DNA from: Actinomadura hibisca NBRC 15177
GTDB taxonomy: Bacteria; Actinomycetota; Actinomycetes; Streptosporangiales; Streptosporangiaceae
Assembly (NCBI RefSeq): GCF_001552635.1
Contig: NZ_BCRO01000109.1
Span: 1 to 40,466 of the forward strand
Direction: 5' to 3'
DNA: 40,466 nucleotides
The notes below the pieces were generated by a model. It had not been told where the DNA came from. It made no database searches and saw nothing but the letters and a program-made list of their open reading frames with translations. A program made the position numbers and the translations under genes. Below are positions 24,787 to 33,346 of this stretch, one piece after another; within the stretch, counting starts at the first letter, position 1, and every line of letters starts with the position of its first letter.

Positions 24787-27078
24787 TTACCTCCAGGGGG
24801 TGCCGGTGCTGGACGTGCCGGTGCTGGACGTGCCGAGGCGGGACGCGCCGAGGCGGGCGGCCGAGGTGCCGAGGCCGGTGGGGCCGCCCAGCCGCAGGAG
24901 CGGCCGGTGCGCGGGCGCTTCGGCGGTGCCCGCGCCCCGGTAGCGGCCGGTGCCGGTGCTCCAGGCCAGGTCGCCGGCCAGCCAGAGCCGCAGCGCCTCC
25001 ACGTACCGGGAGAGCCGGTCGCGCGCGGCGGCGTCCAGGTCCTGGTCGGCGGCCAGCAGCGGCAGCTCGGCGGCGGCGAGGCGGTCGAACTGGCGCAGCC
25101 GCGCGTCGACCAGGTCGGTGACGATCCCGGCGGCGCGGCGCGTGTCGCAGTCCAGGAACGTCCGGACGGCGACGACCGCGTTGTTCAGGTCGCCCTCGGG
25201 GCCGGTCTCCTTCGGGAAGGACAGCAGGTCGTTGCGGAACGCGCCGATGTCGGCGAACGACTCGGCCAGCGCCCGCATCGGCCCGGTGTCCAGCAGCGGC
25301 ACCTCCCCGCCCAGCAGGTGCCGCACCAGCAGTGACGACAGCTCCGCGCCGCTGGTCGTGCGGCGCGTCTCGACGTAGTCGACCGGGTCGGGGACGCGCT
25401 GCTGGACGAGGTTGGCCAGCTCCCACAACCAGCTCTCGGCCAGCCCGGCGACGGCGCCCTTCAGCTCCTCGCGCCGGTCGGGGGCCATGGTCGCGGTGGT
25501 GCGCGCCCACAGGTCGGCCAGGCCGCGTTCGACCGGGCCGTCCCCGGCCGCCCCCGCTTCCGTCCCGAGGGGCATCAGTTCGGTCAGGGCGCTCACGAAC
25601 GCCCGCGCCCCCGCCAGGTCGCGCGGGCGTTTGAAGCGCTCGGTGAACAGGTCGTCGAAGTGCCGCCGCCACAGGTGCCAGTCGGTGACCAGCTCCAGAT
25701 CGGGGGCCGCCGCGTCGGGATGGGTGAGCGCGGCGAACCGCCCGTGGTCGGCGGCGGCGAACCCGGCCGGATTCCACTGCCCGGCCGCGCCGCTCGACTG
25801 CGCGGCCGCGCTGCTCCACTGCGCGCCCGCGCCGTCCAGCATCCCCATGCGGGACGCCCACTCCTGCGCGTGGGCGCGCGCGGCGTCCAGGCGCGGATTG
25901 GTGCGGGCCTCGTAGGGCGCGGTGAGGGCGGGGGTCGCGAAACCGTCGCCGCCCGGCGGGGCCGCGCCGCCGAGCGACGGCGCGGTCCCGTACGGACTGG
26001 TGAAGGCGCGCAGGCGCACCGGGGAGGTGACGAGCCCGAGCAGCCCGGACCCGCCGTTCCCGCTCCCGCCCTTGTTCATGTAGCGGCTGGAGCGCATGTG
26101 CCACTCGTGGCCGCCGGACTGCCAGTCCTGCAACCCCTGCACGTAGCGCAGCACGTTCACCCGCTCGGCGGCGTCGAGGCCGTGCTCGTCCAGCAGCGGC
26201 GGCAGCTCCACCACGGCGGTGTTCTCGAACTGCTGCATCCGGGAGGTGAGCAGGTCGTTGGTGATGTCGGCGGCGCGCTGCGGATCGGTGCCGAAGAACC
26301 GCTCCATCACCAGGACGCCGTTGTTGACCTCGCCTTCCTCCTCGGTCTCGCGCTGGTAGGAGAAGATGTCGTTGCGCAGGTGGACGGCGTCGGAGAAGGT
26401 GTCCTTCAGCACCCGCAGCGGCCGCAGCGCCGCGACGCGGTCGGGCACCTCGCCGCCGAGCGCCACCTCGACCAGGTCGGCCGACCAGGGCGCGCCGCCG
26501 ACCTTGCGGCGCATCGCCACGTAGTCGACGGGGTTGGGCACCCGCTCGTCGGAGATGTTGGCCAGCTCCCACGCCGATTCCAGCAGCAGGTTGTAGGTGC
26601 TCTCGGCGAAGCGCTCCAGCCAGCCGGGCGACATCAGCGGCGCGGTGCGCGACCACAGGTCGGCCAGGCCGCGCTCGACGGCGTTGACGGGCTCGGGCAT
26701 CGTGCCGCCGTGCGGTGGCATGAAGTCCGGCAGCCGCGCCAGGTACCGCTTCGCGCCCTCCAGGTCGCGGGTCTTCTTGTAGACCTCCAGGAAGTGGTCG
26801 TCGAAGTAGAACACCCACACGTACCAGTCGTTGACCAGGTCGAGGAGCGGGCCGGAGGTGTCGGGGTGGGTGTAGGCGGTGAGCAGGGCGTAGTCGTGGG
26901 CGTCGTAGTCGGCCTCGGTCCAGACGGGGCCGCCGCCGGGGGCCTCCCCCGGCTCGCCGAGGAAGCCCATCGCGTAGGACCAGTCGCGGGAGTGGGCGCG
27001 GGTCCCTTCGAGGTGCGGGTTCAGCCGCGCGGGATGCGGCAGGTAGAAGTCGGGCAGGTCATACGGCTGCACTGCCAC
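24787..27078 (-). CDS. geoA: Geosmin synthase-type bifunctional terpene cyclase
   Basis: 763 residues from GTG 27078. The N-terminal domain is a typical geosmin synthase: PYDLPDFYLPHPARLNPHL, metal motif DDHFLE (93-98) and NSE motif NDIFSYQRE (236-244), which turns farnesyl diphosphate into germacradienol. The C-terminal domain (about 385-700) keeps an NSE motif NDLLSFPKE (616-624). Its Asp motif reads DDLFTE (475-480) instead of DDYYP, and an Ala/Gln/Ser/Gly-rich insertion fills about 416-440. The interdomain linker (335-385) is Gly-rich. After the conserved GPTGLGTSAAR comes an extra tail of GTSSTG repeats. The start lies 20 bp inside the preceding shell gene, so translation is coupled. Linker or tail may target the enzyme into the shell. 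Other geosmin-synthase-like products remain possible. Confidence 0.9.
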   Translation of the reverse strand: MAVQPYDLPDFYLPHPARLNPHLEGTRAHSRDWSYAMGFLGEPGEAPGGGPVWTEADYDAHDYALLTAYTHPDTSGPLLDLVNDWYVWVFYFDDHFLEVYKKTRDLEGAKRYLARLPDFMPPHGGTMPEPVNAVERGLADLWSRTAPLMSPGWLERFAESTYNLLLESAWELANISDERVPNPVDYVAMRRKVGGAPWSADLVEVALGGEVPDRVAALRPLRVLKDTFSDAVHLRNDIFSYQRETEEEGEVNNGVLVMERFFGTDPQRAADITNDLLTSRMQQFENTAVVELPPLLDEHGLDAAERVNVLRYVQGLQDWQSGGHEWHMRSSRYMNKGGSGNGGSGLLGLVTSPVRLRAFTSPYGTAPSLGGAAPPGGDGFATPALTAPYEARTNPRLDAARAHAQEWASRMGMLDGAGAQWSSAAAQSSGAAGQWNPAGFAAADHGRFAALTHPDAAAPDLELVTDWHLWRRHFDDLFTERFKRPRDLAGARAFVSALTELMPLGTEAGAAGDGPVERGLADLWARTTATMAPDRREELKGAVAGLAESWLWELANLVQQRVPDPVDYVETRRTTSGAELSSLLVRHLLGGEVPLLDTGPMRALAESFADIGAFRNDLLSFPKETGPEGDLNNAVVAVRTFLDCDTRRAAGIVTDLVDARLRQFDRLAAAELPLLAADQDLDAAARDRLSRYVEALRLWLAGDLAWSTGTGRYRGAGTAEAPAHRPLLRLGGPTGLGTSAARLGASRLGTSSTGTSSTGTPWR

Positions 27079-28453
27079 CGCCGTGCGCGACCTCGACGCT
27101 CTCCAGGACGCCCAGCGCGTCGGGCACCAGGACCGCCGCCGAGTAGTAGGTGCTGACCAGGTAGGACAGGATCGCCTGCTCGCTGACGCCCATGAACCGC
27201 GCCGACAGGCCGGGCTGGACCTCGTCGGGCAGGCCGGTCTGGTGCAGGCCGATGACGCCCTGCGCGGACTCGCCGGTGCGCATCAGCAGGATCGAGCTGG
27301 TCTTGGTCCTCCCGATCGGGATCTTGTTGCAGGGGAAGATCGGCACGCCGCGCCAGGCGGGGATGCGGTGGCCCGACACGTCGATGGGGTCGGGGTAGAC
27401 GCCCTGCCTGCTGCACTCGCGGCCGAACGCGGCGATGGCCTTGGGGTGGGCCAGGAAGAAGGTCGGCTCCTTCCAGACCAGGGTGAGCAGGTCGTCCAGG
27501 TCGTCGGGGGTGGGCGGGCCGGACCTGGTGTGGATGCGCTGGGTCAGGTCGGCGTTGTGCAGCAGCCCGAAGTCGCGGTTGTTGACCAGCTCGCTCTCCT
27601 GGCGCTCGCGCAGCGCCTCGATGGTCAGGCGGAGCTGCTGCTCGACCTGGTCCATCGGCTGGTTGTAGAGGTCGGCGACGCGGGTGTGGACGCGCAGCAC
27701 GGTCTGGGCGACGCTCAGCTCGTACTCGCGCGGGTTGGTCTCGTAGTCGACGAACGTGCCCGGCAGCACCGGCTCGCCCTCGTGCCCGGCGGCCAGCTCG
27801 ATCGCGGCCTCGCCGCCCTCGTCGGTGGTGCGCTGCGAGCCCTCGCGGAAGGCGGTGATGTGCGCCTGGAGACCGTCCGAGCGGCCGAGGACCTCGCGGA
27901 AGTCGCCCTCGCTCATGCTGAGCACGGTGCAGGCGGTGACCGCCTTGACGGTGTGCTCCCACTCGGCGTCGGCGTCCAGCAGCGAGCGGTCGCCGAAGAA
28001 CTGGCCGTCGGCCAGCACCCGCAGCACCGCCTCGTCGCCGTACTCGCCCTCGCCGATCTCGCGGACCTTGCCGTGCGCGATCAGGTGGACCTCGTCCAGC
28101 GGGCGGCCCTCGGTCACGATCACGTCGCCCGGCTCGTACTCGCGCTGGGTGAAGCGCTCGGCGAGCGCGGTGAGCACCGCCTCGTCCTCGAAGCCGCGCA
28201 GCGGCGGCAGCTCGCCCAGCTCGCGGGGGATGACGCGGACGTCGGCGCCGGTGGTCAGGAAGGTCACCCGCCCGTCGCCGACGGTGTAGCTGAGGCGGCG
28301 GTTGACGCGGTAGGCGCCGCCCGCCGCCTCCACCCACGGCAGCAGCTTGAGCAGCCACCGCGAGGAGATGCCCTGCATCTGGGGGACGGACTTGGTCGTG
28401 GTCGCCAGGTTCCGTGCGGCCTCGGTACCCAGGCTGAGCTGCTGTTCGGTCAC
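27059..28453 (-). CDS. Family 2B encapsulin shell protein (EshA-like), copy 1
   Basis: 464 residues from GTG 28453, chosen because VTEQQLSL aligns with the start of the second shell protein; a GTG 12 bases upstream is also in frame. The domains match those of the paralogue: extended N-arm (VPQMQGISSRWLLKLLPWVE), cyclic-nucleotide-binding-like domain with degenerate pocket FFGDRSLLDADAEWEHTV, then HK97 shell fold with FVDYETNPREYELSVAQ. The C-terminus ends in HGGGSAAV. It is first in the transcript, about 80 bases from a good promoter, and overlaps the geosmin synthase start. Two distinct shell proteins in one operon point to a two-component nanocompartment. The ribosome site (GGAG one or two bases from GTG 28453) is poorly spaced. 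Confidence 0.92.
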   Translation of the reverse strand: MTEQQLSLGTEAARNLATTTKSVPQMQGISSRWLLKLLPWVEAAGGAYRVNRRLSYTVGDGRVTFLTTGADVRVIPRELGELPPLRGFEDEAVLTALAERFTQREYEPGDVIVTEGRPLDEVHLIAHGKVREIGEGEYGDEAVLRVLADGQFFGDRSLLDADAEWEHTVKAVTACTVLSMSEGDFREVLGRSDGLQAHITAFREGSQRTTDEGGEAAIELAAGHEGEPVLPGTFVDYETNPREYELSVAQTVLRVHTRVADLYNQPMDQVEQQLRLTIEALRERQESELVNNRDFGLLHNADLTQRIHTRSGPPTPDDLDDLLTLVWKEPTFFLAHPKAIAAFGRECSRQGVYPDPIDVSGHRIPAWRGVPIFPCNKIPIGRTKTSSILLMRTGESAQGVIGLHQTGLPDEVQPGLSARFMGVSEQAILSYLVSTYYSAAVLVPDALGVLESVEVAHGGGSAAV

Positions 28454-28537
28454 GCTCCACACCACCGTTCCGGGGGTCGTCGACTTGCGATGAGGGGGCC
28501 GTCGTTCGCAGGTGCAAGAGTCGCGCGCGCAGCAGTG

Positions 28538-28567
28538 ACATTACTCAGCGTGATTGATCGTGCACAA
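28538..28567 (-). promoter_or_regulatory. Promoter of the encapsulin-geosmin operon
   Basis: Minus-strand -35 TTGTGC (28562-28567) and -10 TAATGT (28538-28543) are 18 bp apart, a good sigma-70 (HrdB-like) fit. The transcript would start near 28531 and carry a leader of roughly 78 bases. GTGATTGATCGTGCAC around 28550-28565 is a loose dyad that overlaps the -35. Confidence 0.6.
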
Positions 28568-28596
28568 CGGAAGACTTGTCTTACCTCCCATGACGA

Positions 28597-28626
28597 CGGC
28601 CCCCGCACCGTCGGGTGCGGGGGCCG
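28597..28626 (-). terminator. Strong hairpin after the MHS transporter gene
   Basis: Thirteen-base perfect arms (28597-28609 and 28614-28626) with a four-base loop lie 28 bases beyond the transporter stop. This insulates the encapsulin-geosmin promoter from upstream transcription. Confidence 0.8.
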
Positions 28627-28653
28627 GTTCCGTCGGCGGGACGGGGGTTGCGG

Positions 28654-30054
28654 CTAGGCGGCCGCCTTGACGGGTTCGGGCGCGTTCTCCTCGCCCGCCT
28701 CCTCGATCGGCACGCCGGCCGTCTCGGGCAGCTTGATCAGCGGGATGAGGGCCACCGCCGCCGCCAGCATCAGGTAGTAGGCCGGGATGCTGTTGGAGCC
28801 GGTCGCCTTGATCAGCGAGCCGACCAGCACCGCGACCGTGCCGCCGAACAGCGAGGTCGAGACGTTGTAGCCGATGGCGAAGGCGCCGTAGCGCACCCGG
28901 GTCGGGAACATCGCCGGGAAGGTCGCGCCGATCACCGCCAGCATCAGCACCAGCAGGCCACCGATGATCATGTAGCCGCCGGCCACCGCCAGCCCGTCGC
29001 CGGTCTGCATCAGCGCGAACGCGGGCCAGCTCAGCAGCAGGAAGCCCACCGCCGAGGTGATCAGCAGCGGCTTGCGGCCGATGCGGTCCGACAACGCGCC
29101 GAGCGGCACGATCACCACGATCATGATCAGCTCCACGCCGATCGTGATCAGCTGCGCCGGGGTGGCGTCCACCTCCAGGTTCTCGGTCAGGTAGGACGGC
29201 ATGAACGTCAGCAGCGTGTAGTCGGCCACGTTCAGCAGGAACACGATCGAGATCAGCATGGCGATCATGCGCCAGTGCCGGGCCAGGGTCTCCTTCAGCG
29301 GCGAGCGCGCCCGCTCGCCGCTGCGCTCCAGGTTCCGGAAGGCGGGGGTGTCCTCGATGCGCGAGCGCACGTACAGCCCGACCAGGCCGAGCGGCAGCGC
29401 GATCAGGAACGGGATGCGCCAGCCCCAGGCGTGCATGGCCTCGTCGCCGAGCGCGAGGTTCACGCCCAGCACCAGCGCCGCGCCGAGCGCGAAGCCCGCC
29501 AGGGTGCCCAGTTCCAGGAAGCTGCCGAAGAAGCCGCGCCGCTTGGTCGGCGCGTACTCGGCGATCATGGTGGCGGCGCCGCCGTACTCGCCGCCCGCCG
29601 AGAAGCCCTGGACCAGGCGCACCAGCAGCAGCAACAGCGGCGCGGCGAAGCCGATCTGGGCGTAGCCGGGCAGCACGCCGATCAGCGCGGTCGAGCCCGA
29701 CATCAGGATGATGGTCATGGCCAGCACCCGCTTGCGGCCGATGCGGTCGCCGAGCGGGCCGAAGAACATGCCGCCGAAGGGGCGGGCGATGAACGCGGCG
29801 GCGATCATGGCGAACGAGCGCAACACCGCGCCCCCGTCGTCGCCGGCCGGGAAGAACACCGTCCCGATGATCGCGGTCATGACCCCGGCGGAGAACACGC
29901 CGAAGTCGAACCACTCGATGCAGTTGCCCATCGCCGAGGCGATGACGGCCTTGCGCACGGTGGCCTCGTCGGGGGCCCCGACGGCGTTGTCGTCGGCACC
30001 GCCGCCGTGCGGCCCGCGTTCGTGCGGCGCGGGGCCCTCGTCCAGCATTGACAT
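28654..30054 (-). CDS. MFS transporter, metabolite:H+ symporter (MHS) family
   Basis: 466 residues from ATG 30054, with GGAGGT eight bases upstream. Twelve membrane spans are apparent. The MHS/ProP-like signatures are present: NCIEWFDFGVFSAGVMTAI near the N-terminus, RPFGGMFFGPLGDRIGRKR and, in the second half, GALSDRIGRKPLL. Members import dicarboxylates, proline, betaine, shikimate or similar using the proton gradient; the substrate cannot be told here. The C-terminus is acidic (PIEEAGEENAPEPVK). It has its own terminator and does not appear to belong to the terpene operon. Confidence 0.93.
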   Translation of the reverse strand: MSMLDEGPAPHERGPHGGGADDNAVGAPDEATVRKAVIASAMGNCIEWFDFGVFSAGVMTAIIGTVFFPAGDDGGAVLRSFAMIAAAFIARPFGGMFFGPLGDRIGRKRVLAMTIILMSGSTALIGVLPGYAQIGFAAPLLLLLVRLVQGFSAGGEYGGAATMIAEYAPTKRRGFFGSFLELGTLAGFALGAALVLGVNLALGDEAMHAWGWRIPFLIALPLGLVGLYVRSRIEDTPAFRNLERSGERARSPLKETLARHWRMIAMLISIVFLLNVADYTLLTFMPSYLTENLEVDATPAQLITIGVELIMIVVIVPLGALSDRIGRKPLLITSAVGFLLLSWPAFALMQTGDGLAVAGGYMIIGGLLVLMLAVIGATFPAMFPTRVRYGAFAIGYNVSTSLFGGTVAVLVGSLIKATGSNSIPAYYLMLAAAVALIPLIKLPETAGVPIEEAGEENAPEPVKAAA

Positions 30055-30158
30055 GGTCGAACCTCCAGTTCCCCCTCCTGCCCGGAGATTCGCCTGACTA
30101 ACTTTTGGGACAGTAAAGAGGAAATCCACACATTGCGGATATGCGGGAGGCCGCCGGG

Positions 30159-30566
30159 CTACGCGTCGTCGGGGAGCTGGGGCAGCTGCTCGGTGCGCTG
30201 CGGGTCGGGGTCGATCTTCAGCGGCCCGTCGTCCTCGGGGATGGCCAGCAGCGCCTGGGTGGTCTGCGACTCGCGAGTGATCACGCCGCTGGCCAGCACG
30301 GTGTTGCGGTGCCGCAGCGCGCCGTTCTGCCGCAGCAGGTCGTCGATCTCGGCGCGGGCGCGCGCGACGCGCTTGGCCATCCGCAGGTGCGACACGAAGC
30401 CGCCGACCGCGAGGCCCAGGATGAAGGCAGCGGCGGGGTAGCCGACGGCCGGGGGCGCGGCGAGCACCGCCACGGCGGCGACGACCAGGGCGACGACCAT
30501 CGCAAGTGCGCCAAAGTTCCGCTCCGCCCAGTCCAGGACGGCATTGACGCGCTTGGGAATCCTCAC
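30159..30566 (-). CDS. Small membrane protein with coiled coil
   Basis: 135 residues from GTG 30566, with GGAGGAG eight bases upstream; an upstream in-frame start would add Pro/Arg-rich sequence over the promoter. Two adjacent spans (about 18-36 and 40-60, LAMVVALVVAAVAVL and YPAAAFILGLAVGGFV) precede a helix with heptad character (RVARARAEIDDLLRQNGALRHRN). A short acidic tail rich in Pro and Asp follows. The topology is like small LapA-type or septum-associated proteins, but I recognise no family. It lies 104 bp before the transporter gene in the same direction. Confidence 0.75.
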   Translation of the reverse strand: MRIPKRVNAVLDWAERNFGALAMVVALVVAAVAVLAAPPAVGYPAAAFILGLAVGGFVSHLRMAKRVARARAEIDDLLRQNGALRHRNTVLASGVITRESQTTQALLAIPEDDGPLKIDPDPQRTEQLPQLPDDA

Positions 30567-30870
30567 TCGCCTACTCCTCCGATTCGACCGGGCCCGGGGG
30601 GCGGGCCGGGGACTGACGGCCCGCGACGGGCCTGGCCTGCGCGCCCGCCCGGCGGGGGTGTGCGGAGCGGGGGGCGACCAAGTGTCAACGCCGGCGGCGG
30701 CGCCGGGTGTTCCGGGTCCGGCTGAGGCTCGCGTCACGCGCGGCGCGCCCCGCCTTCCGGCAGCCGGTGCCGCCGGAGATCACGAAACCCTAACAGCCCG
30801 CCGCCGGCGGCTCCCACGGCGGGTCGATCGAGATGCGAGCACGGGTCCCGGCCGAATATCGTCACTAGAC
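30567..30870. promoter_or_regulatory. Intergenic region with leaderless lpd promoter
   Basis: 304 bp between divergent genes, no ORF of its own. At the right end TATCGT (30857-30862) stands eight bases before the ATG at 30871 with no Shine-Dalgarno between, which fits a -10 element and a leaderless messenger. The rest is GC-rich without recognised sites. Confidence 0.45.
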
Positions 30871-32274
30871 ATGAGCGAACACTTTGACGTCGTGGTCCTG
30901 GGCGCGGGCCCGGGTGGTTATGTCGCCGCGATCCGGTCGGCACAGCTCGGGCTGAAGACGGCGATCATCGAGGAGAAGTACTGGGGCGGCGTCTGCCTCA
31001 ACGTGGGCTGCATCCCGTCCAAGGCGCTGCTGCGCAACGCCGAACTGGCGCACATCTTCACCCAGGAGGCCGACAAGTTCGGCATCAGGGCCGAGGGCCC
31101 GGTCTCCTTCGACTACGGCGTCGCCTACCAGCGCAGCCGCCAGGTCTCGGAGAAGCTCGTCAAGGGCGTGCAGTTCCTGATGAAGAAGAACAAGATCACC
31201 TCCTTCGACGGGCGCGGCACCTTCACCGACCCCAACACCCTCCAGGTGGCCGGGTCCGACGGCGCGTCGCAGACCGTCACCTTCGACCACTGCATCATCG
31301 CCGCCGGCGCGCACACCAAGCTGCTGCCGGGCACCTCGCTGTCGGAGCGCGTGGTGACCTACGAGGAGCAGATCCTCAGCTCCGAACTGCCGGGCAGCAT
31401 CGTCATCGCGGGCGCGGGCGCCATCGGCGTCGAGTTCGCCTACGTGCTGCACAACTACGGCGTCAAGGTCACCATCGTCGAGTTCCTGGACCGCATGGTC
31501 CCCAACGAGGACGCCGACGTGTCCAAGGAGCTGGCCAAGCGCTACCGCAAGCTCGGCGTGGAGGTCCTCACCTCCACCCGGGTGGACTCCATCGACGACT
31601 CCGGCGACAAGGTCAAGGTGACCGTCACCGGCAAGGACGGCGCGTCCAAGACGCTGGAGACCGACAAGGTCCTGCAGGCCATCGGCTTCGCGCCCAACGT
31701 CGAGGGCTACGGCCTGGAGAAGGCGGGCGTCAAGCTCACCGACCGCGGCGCCATCGACGTCGACGGCCGCTGCCGCACCTCGGCGCCGCACATCTTCGCG
31801 ATCGGCGACGTCACCGCCAAGCTGATGCTGGCGCACGCCGCCGAGGCCATGGGCATCGTCGCCGCCGAGACCATCGCCGACGCCGAGACGATGGAGCTCG
31901 ACTACGTGATGATCCCGCGCGCCACCTACTGCCAGCCGCAGGTCGCGAGCTTCGGCTGGACCGAGGCGCAGGCCAAGGAGCAGGGCTTCGACGTCAAGGT
32001 CGCCAAGTTCCCCTTCAGCGCCAACGGCAAGGCGCTCGGCATGGGCGAGGGCGACGGCTTCGTCAAGGTGATCAGCGACGCGCAGTACGGCGAGATCCTG
32101 GGCGCCCACATGATCGGCCCGGAGGTCACCGAGCTGCTGCCGGAGCTGACCCTGGCCCAGCAGTGGGACCTGACCGTCAACGAGGTCGCCCGCAACGTGC
32201 ACGCCCACCCGACGCTGGGCGAGGCGATGAAGGAAGCGGTGCACGGCCTGGCCGGCCACATGATCAACATGTGA
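30871..32274 (+). CDS. lpdA: Dihydrolipoyl dehydrogenase
   Basis: 467 residues from ATG 30871. E3 component that reoxidises dihydrolipoamide in the pyruvate and 2-oxoglutarate dehydrogenase complexes, passing electrons through FAD and a disulfide to NAD. Visible: FAD motif GAGPGGY (11-17), redox disulfide GGVCLNVGCIPSK (Cys 42 and 47), NAD motif GAGAIGVEFA, the second FAD motif FAIGDV, and the C-terminal active-site HAHPTLGEA with catalytic His and Glu. The gene is alone, with a strong terminator behind it. No Shine-Dalgarno sequence lies before the ATG, so it is probably read from a leaderless transcript. Confidence 0.97.
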   Translation: MSEHFDVVVLGAGPGGYVAAIRSAQLGLKTAIIEEKYWGGVCLNVGCIPSKALLRNAELAHIFTQEADKFGIRAEGPVSFDYGVAYQRSRQVSEKLVKGVQFLMKKNKITSFDGRGTFTDPNTLQVAGSDGASQTVTFDHCIIAAGAHTKLLPGTSLSERVVTYEEQILSSELPGSIVIAGAGAIGVEFAYVLHNYGVKVTIVEFLDRMVPNEDADVSKELAKRYRKLGVEVLTSTRVDSIDDSGDKVKVTVTGKDGASKTLETDKVLQAIGFAPNVEGYGLEKAGVKLTDRGAIDVDGRCRTSAPHIFAIGDVTAKLMLAHAAEAMGIVAAETIADAETMELDYVMIPRATYCQPQVASFGWTEAQAKEQGFDVKVAKFPFSANGKALGMGEGDGFVKVISDAQYGEILGAHMIGPEVTELLPELTLAQQWDLTVNEVARNVHAHPTLGEAMKEAVHGLAGHMINM

Positions 32275-32287
32275 TCTCCCGACCGCC

Positions 32288-32321
32288 CGACGGCCCCGGA
32301 CCGCCCGGTCCGGGGCCGTCG
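32288..32321 (+). terminator. Terminator of lpdA
   Basis: Fifteen-base perfect arms (32288-32302 and 32307-32321) with a four-base loop GCCC start 14 bases after the stop. No T-run follows, as usual in high-GC actinomycetes. Confidence 0.85.
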
Positions 32322-32397
32322 CCGTGGGGGCGCAACGAATCGCCGTCCCGCCGCCCCGACAAGCAACGAACCACCAGGTCAGCGCAATGTCGGCGGA

Positions 32398-32426
32398 TTG
32401 GAAGCGGCGGCGGCGCTTCCTAGGCT
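32398..32426 (+). promoter_or_regulatory. Promoter with internal inverted repeat, amidinohydrolase gene
   Basis: TTGGAA (32398-32403) and TAGGCT (32421-32426) are 17 bp apart. An inverted repeat GGAAGCG/CGCTTCC (32400-32406, 32414-32420) fills the space between them, suited to a repressor blocking polymerase. Confidence 0.5.
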
Positions 32427-32462
32427 TTCGATCATCGTTCCGAGAGCCCCCCAGGAGAACGC

Positions 32463-33302
32463 ATGACCGTCTCACCGGCGATGGAGCCGGCCACCGCGCA
32501 GCGCGCCGCGACCCGCCGCCGCTACCTGATGTGCCGCCCGGAGCACTTCACCGTCGCCTACACGATCAACCCGTGGATGGACCCCGCGCTGGGCGCCGAC
32601 GCGGCCCTCGCCGTGGCCCAGTGGGACCGGCTGCGCGCCGCCTACCTGGAGCTGGGCCACGAGGTCGAGCTGATCGATCCGCTGCCCGGCCTGCCCGACA
32701 TGGTGTTCGCCGCCAACGGCGCGCTGGTCGTCGGCGGCCGCGCCTACGGGGCCCGCTTCACCCACCCCGAGCGCGCCGCCGAGGGCCCCGCCTACGCGAC
32801 GTGGCTGCGCACACAGGGCTTCGAGCTGCTGGAGCCGTCCCACACCAACGAGGGCGAGGGCGACTTCCTGACGCTCGACCACGTGATCCTGGCGGGCACC
32901 GGCTTCCGCACCGACCTGGCCGCCCACCAGGAGGCGCAGGAGTTCCTGGGCCGCCCGGTGGTGACGCTGCGCCTGGTGGACCCGCGCTTCTACCACCTGG
33001 ACACCGCCCTGTTCCCGCTGGACGGCGACAACGTGGCCTACTACCCCGGCGCGTTCTCCCCCGGCAGCCGCTCGGTCCTGGAACGGCTGTTCCCGCACGC
33101 CGTCCTCGCCTCCGAGCAGGACGCGGCCGTGCTGGGCCTGAACGCGGTCTCCGACGGCCGCAACGTCGTGGTCAACGCCGAGGCGAGCACCCTGATCACG
33201 ACGCTCTCCACCGCCGGCTACCACCCCGTCCCGGTGGACCTGTCGGAACTGCGCAAGGCGGGCGGCGGCCCCAAGTGCTGCACGCTGGAGCTGCGCACCT
33301 GA
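32463..33302 (+). CDS. ddaH: Dimethylargininase-like amidinohydrolase
   Basis: 279 residues from ATG 32463, with AGGAGA eight bases upstream. The pentein fold residues are in place: NEGEGDF (substrate-binding acidic loop), FYHLDT with the catalytic His, and GGGPKCCTLEL with the nucleophilic Cys near residue 272 or 273. The family hydrolyses dimethylarginine to citrulline and dimethylamine; close relatives act on arginine or ornithine derivatives, so the exact substrate is open. Soluble. The next gene begins 44 bp downstream in the same direction and may share the transcript. Confidence 0.85.
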   Translation: MTVSPAMEPATAQRAATRRRYLMCRPEHFTVAYTINPWMDPALGADAALAVAQWDRLRAAYLELGHEVELIDPLPGLPDMVFAANGALVVGGRAYGARFTHPERAAEGPAYATWLRTQGFELLEPSHTNEGEGDFLTLDHVILAGTGFRTDLAAHQEAQEFLGRPVVTLRLVDPRFYHLDTALFPLDGDNVAYYPGAFSPGSRSVLERLFPHAVLASEQDAAVLGLNAVSDGRNVVVNAEASTLITTLSTAGYHPVPVDLSELRKAGGGPKCCTLELRT

Positions 33303-33346
33303 CCCCGGGTTCCGGGGCATCCCACCCCATCCGGGACCATTGACCC

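Noticed and set aside
24787..27078. 2-Methylisoborneol synthase
   Set aside because: The protein has two cyclase domains and the geosmin-synthase N-terminal motifs; there is no methyltransferase gene beside it.
28654..30054. The MHS transporter as exporter of the terpene operon
   Set aside because: It has its own terminator before the shell operon and belongs to a proton-coupled uptake family.
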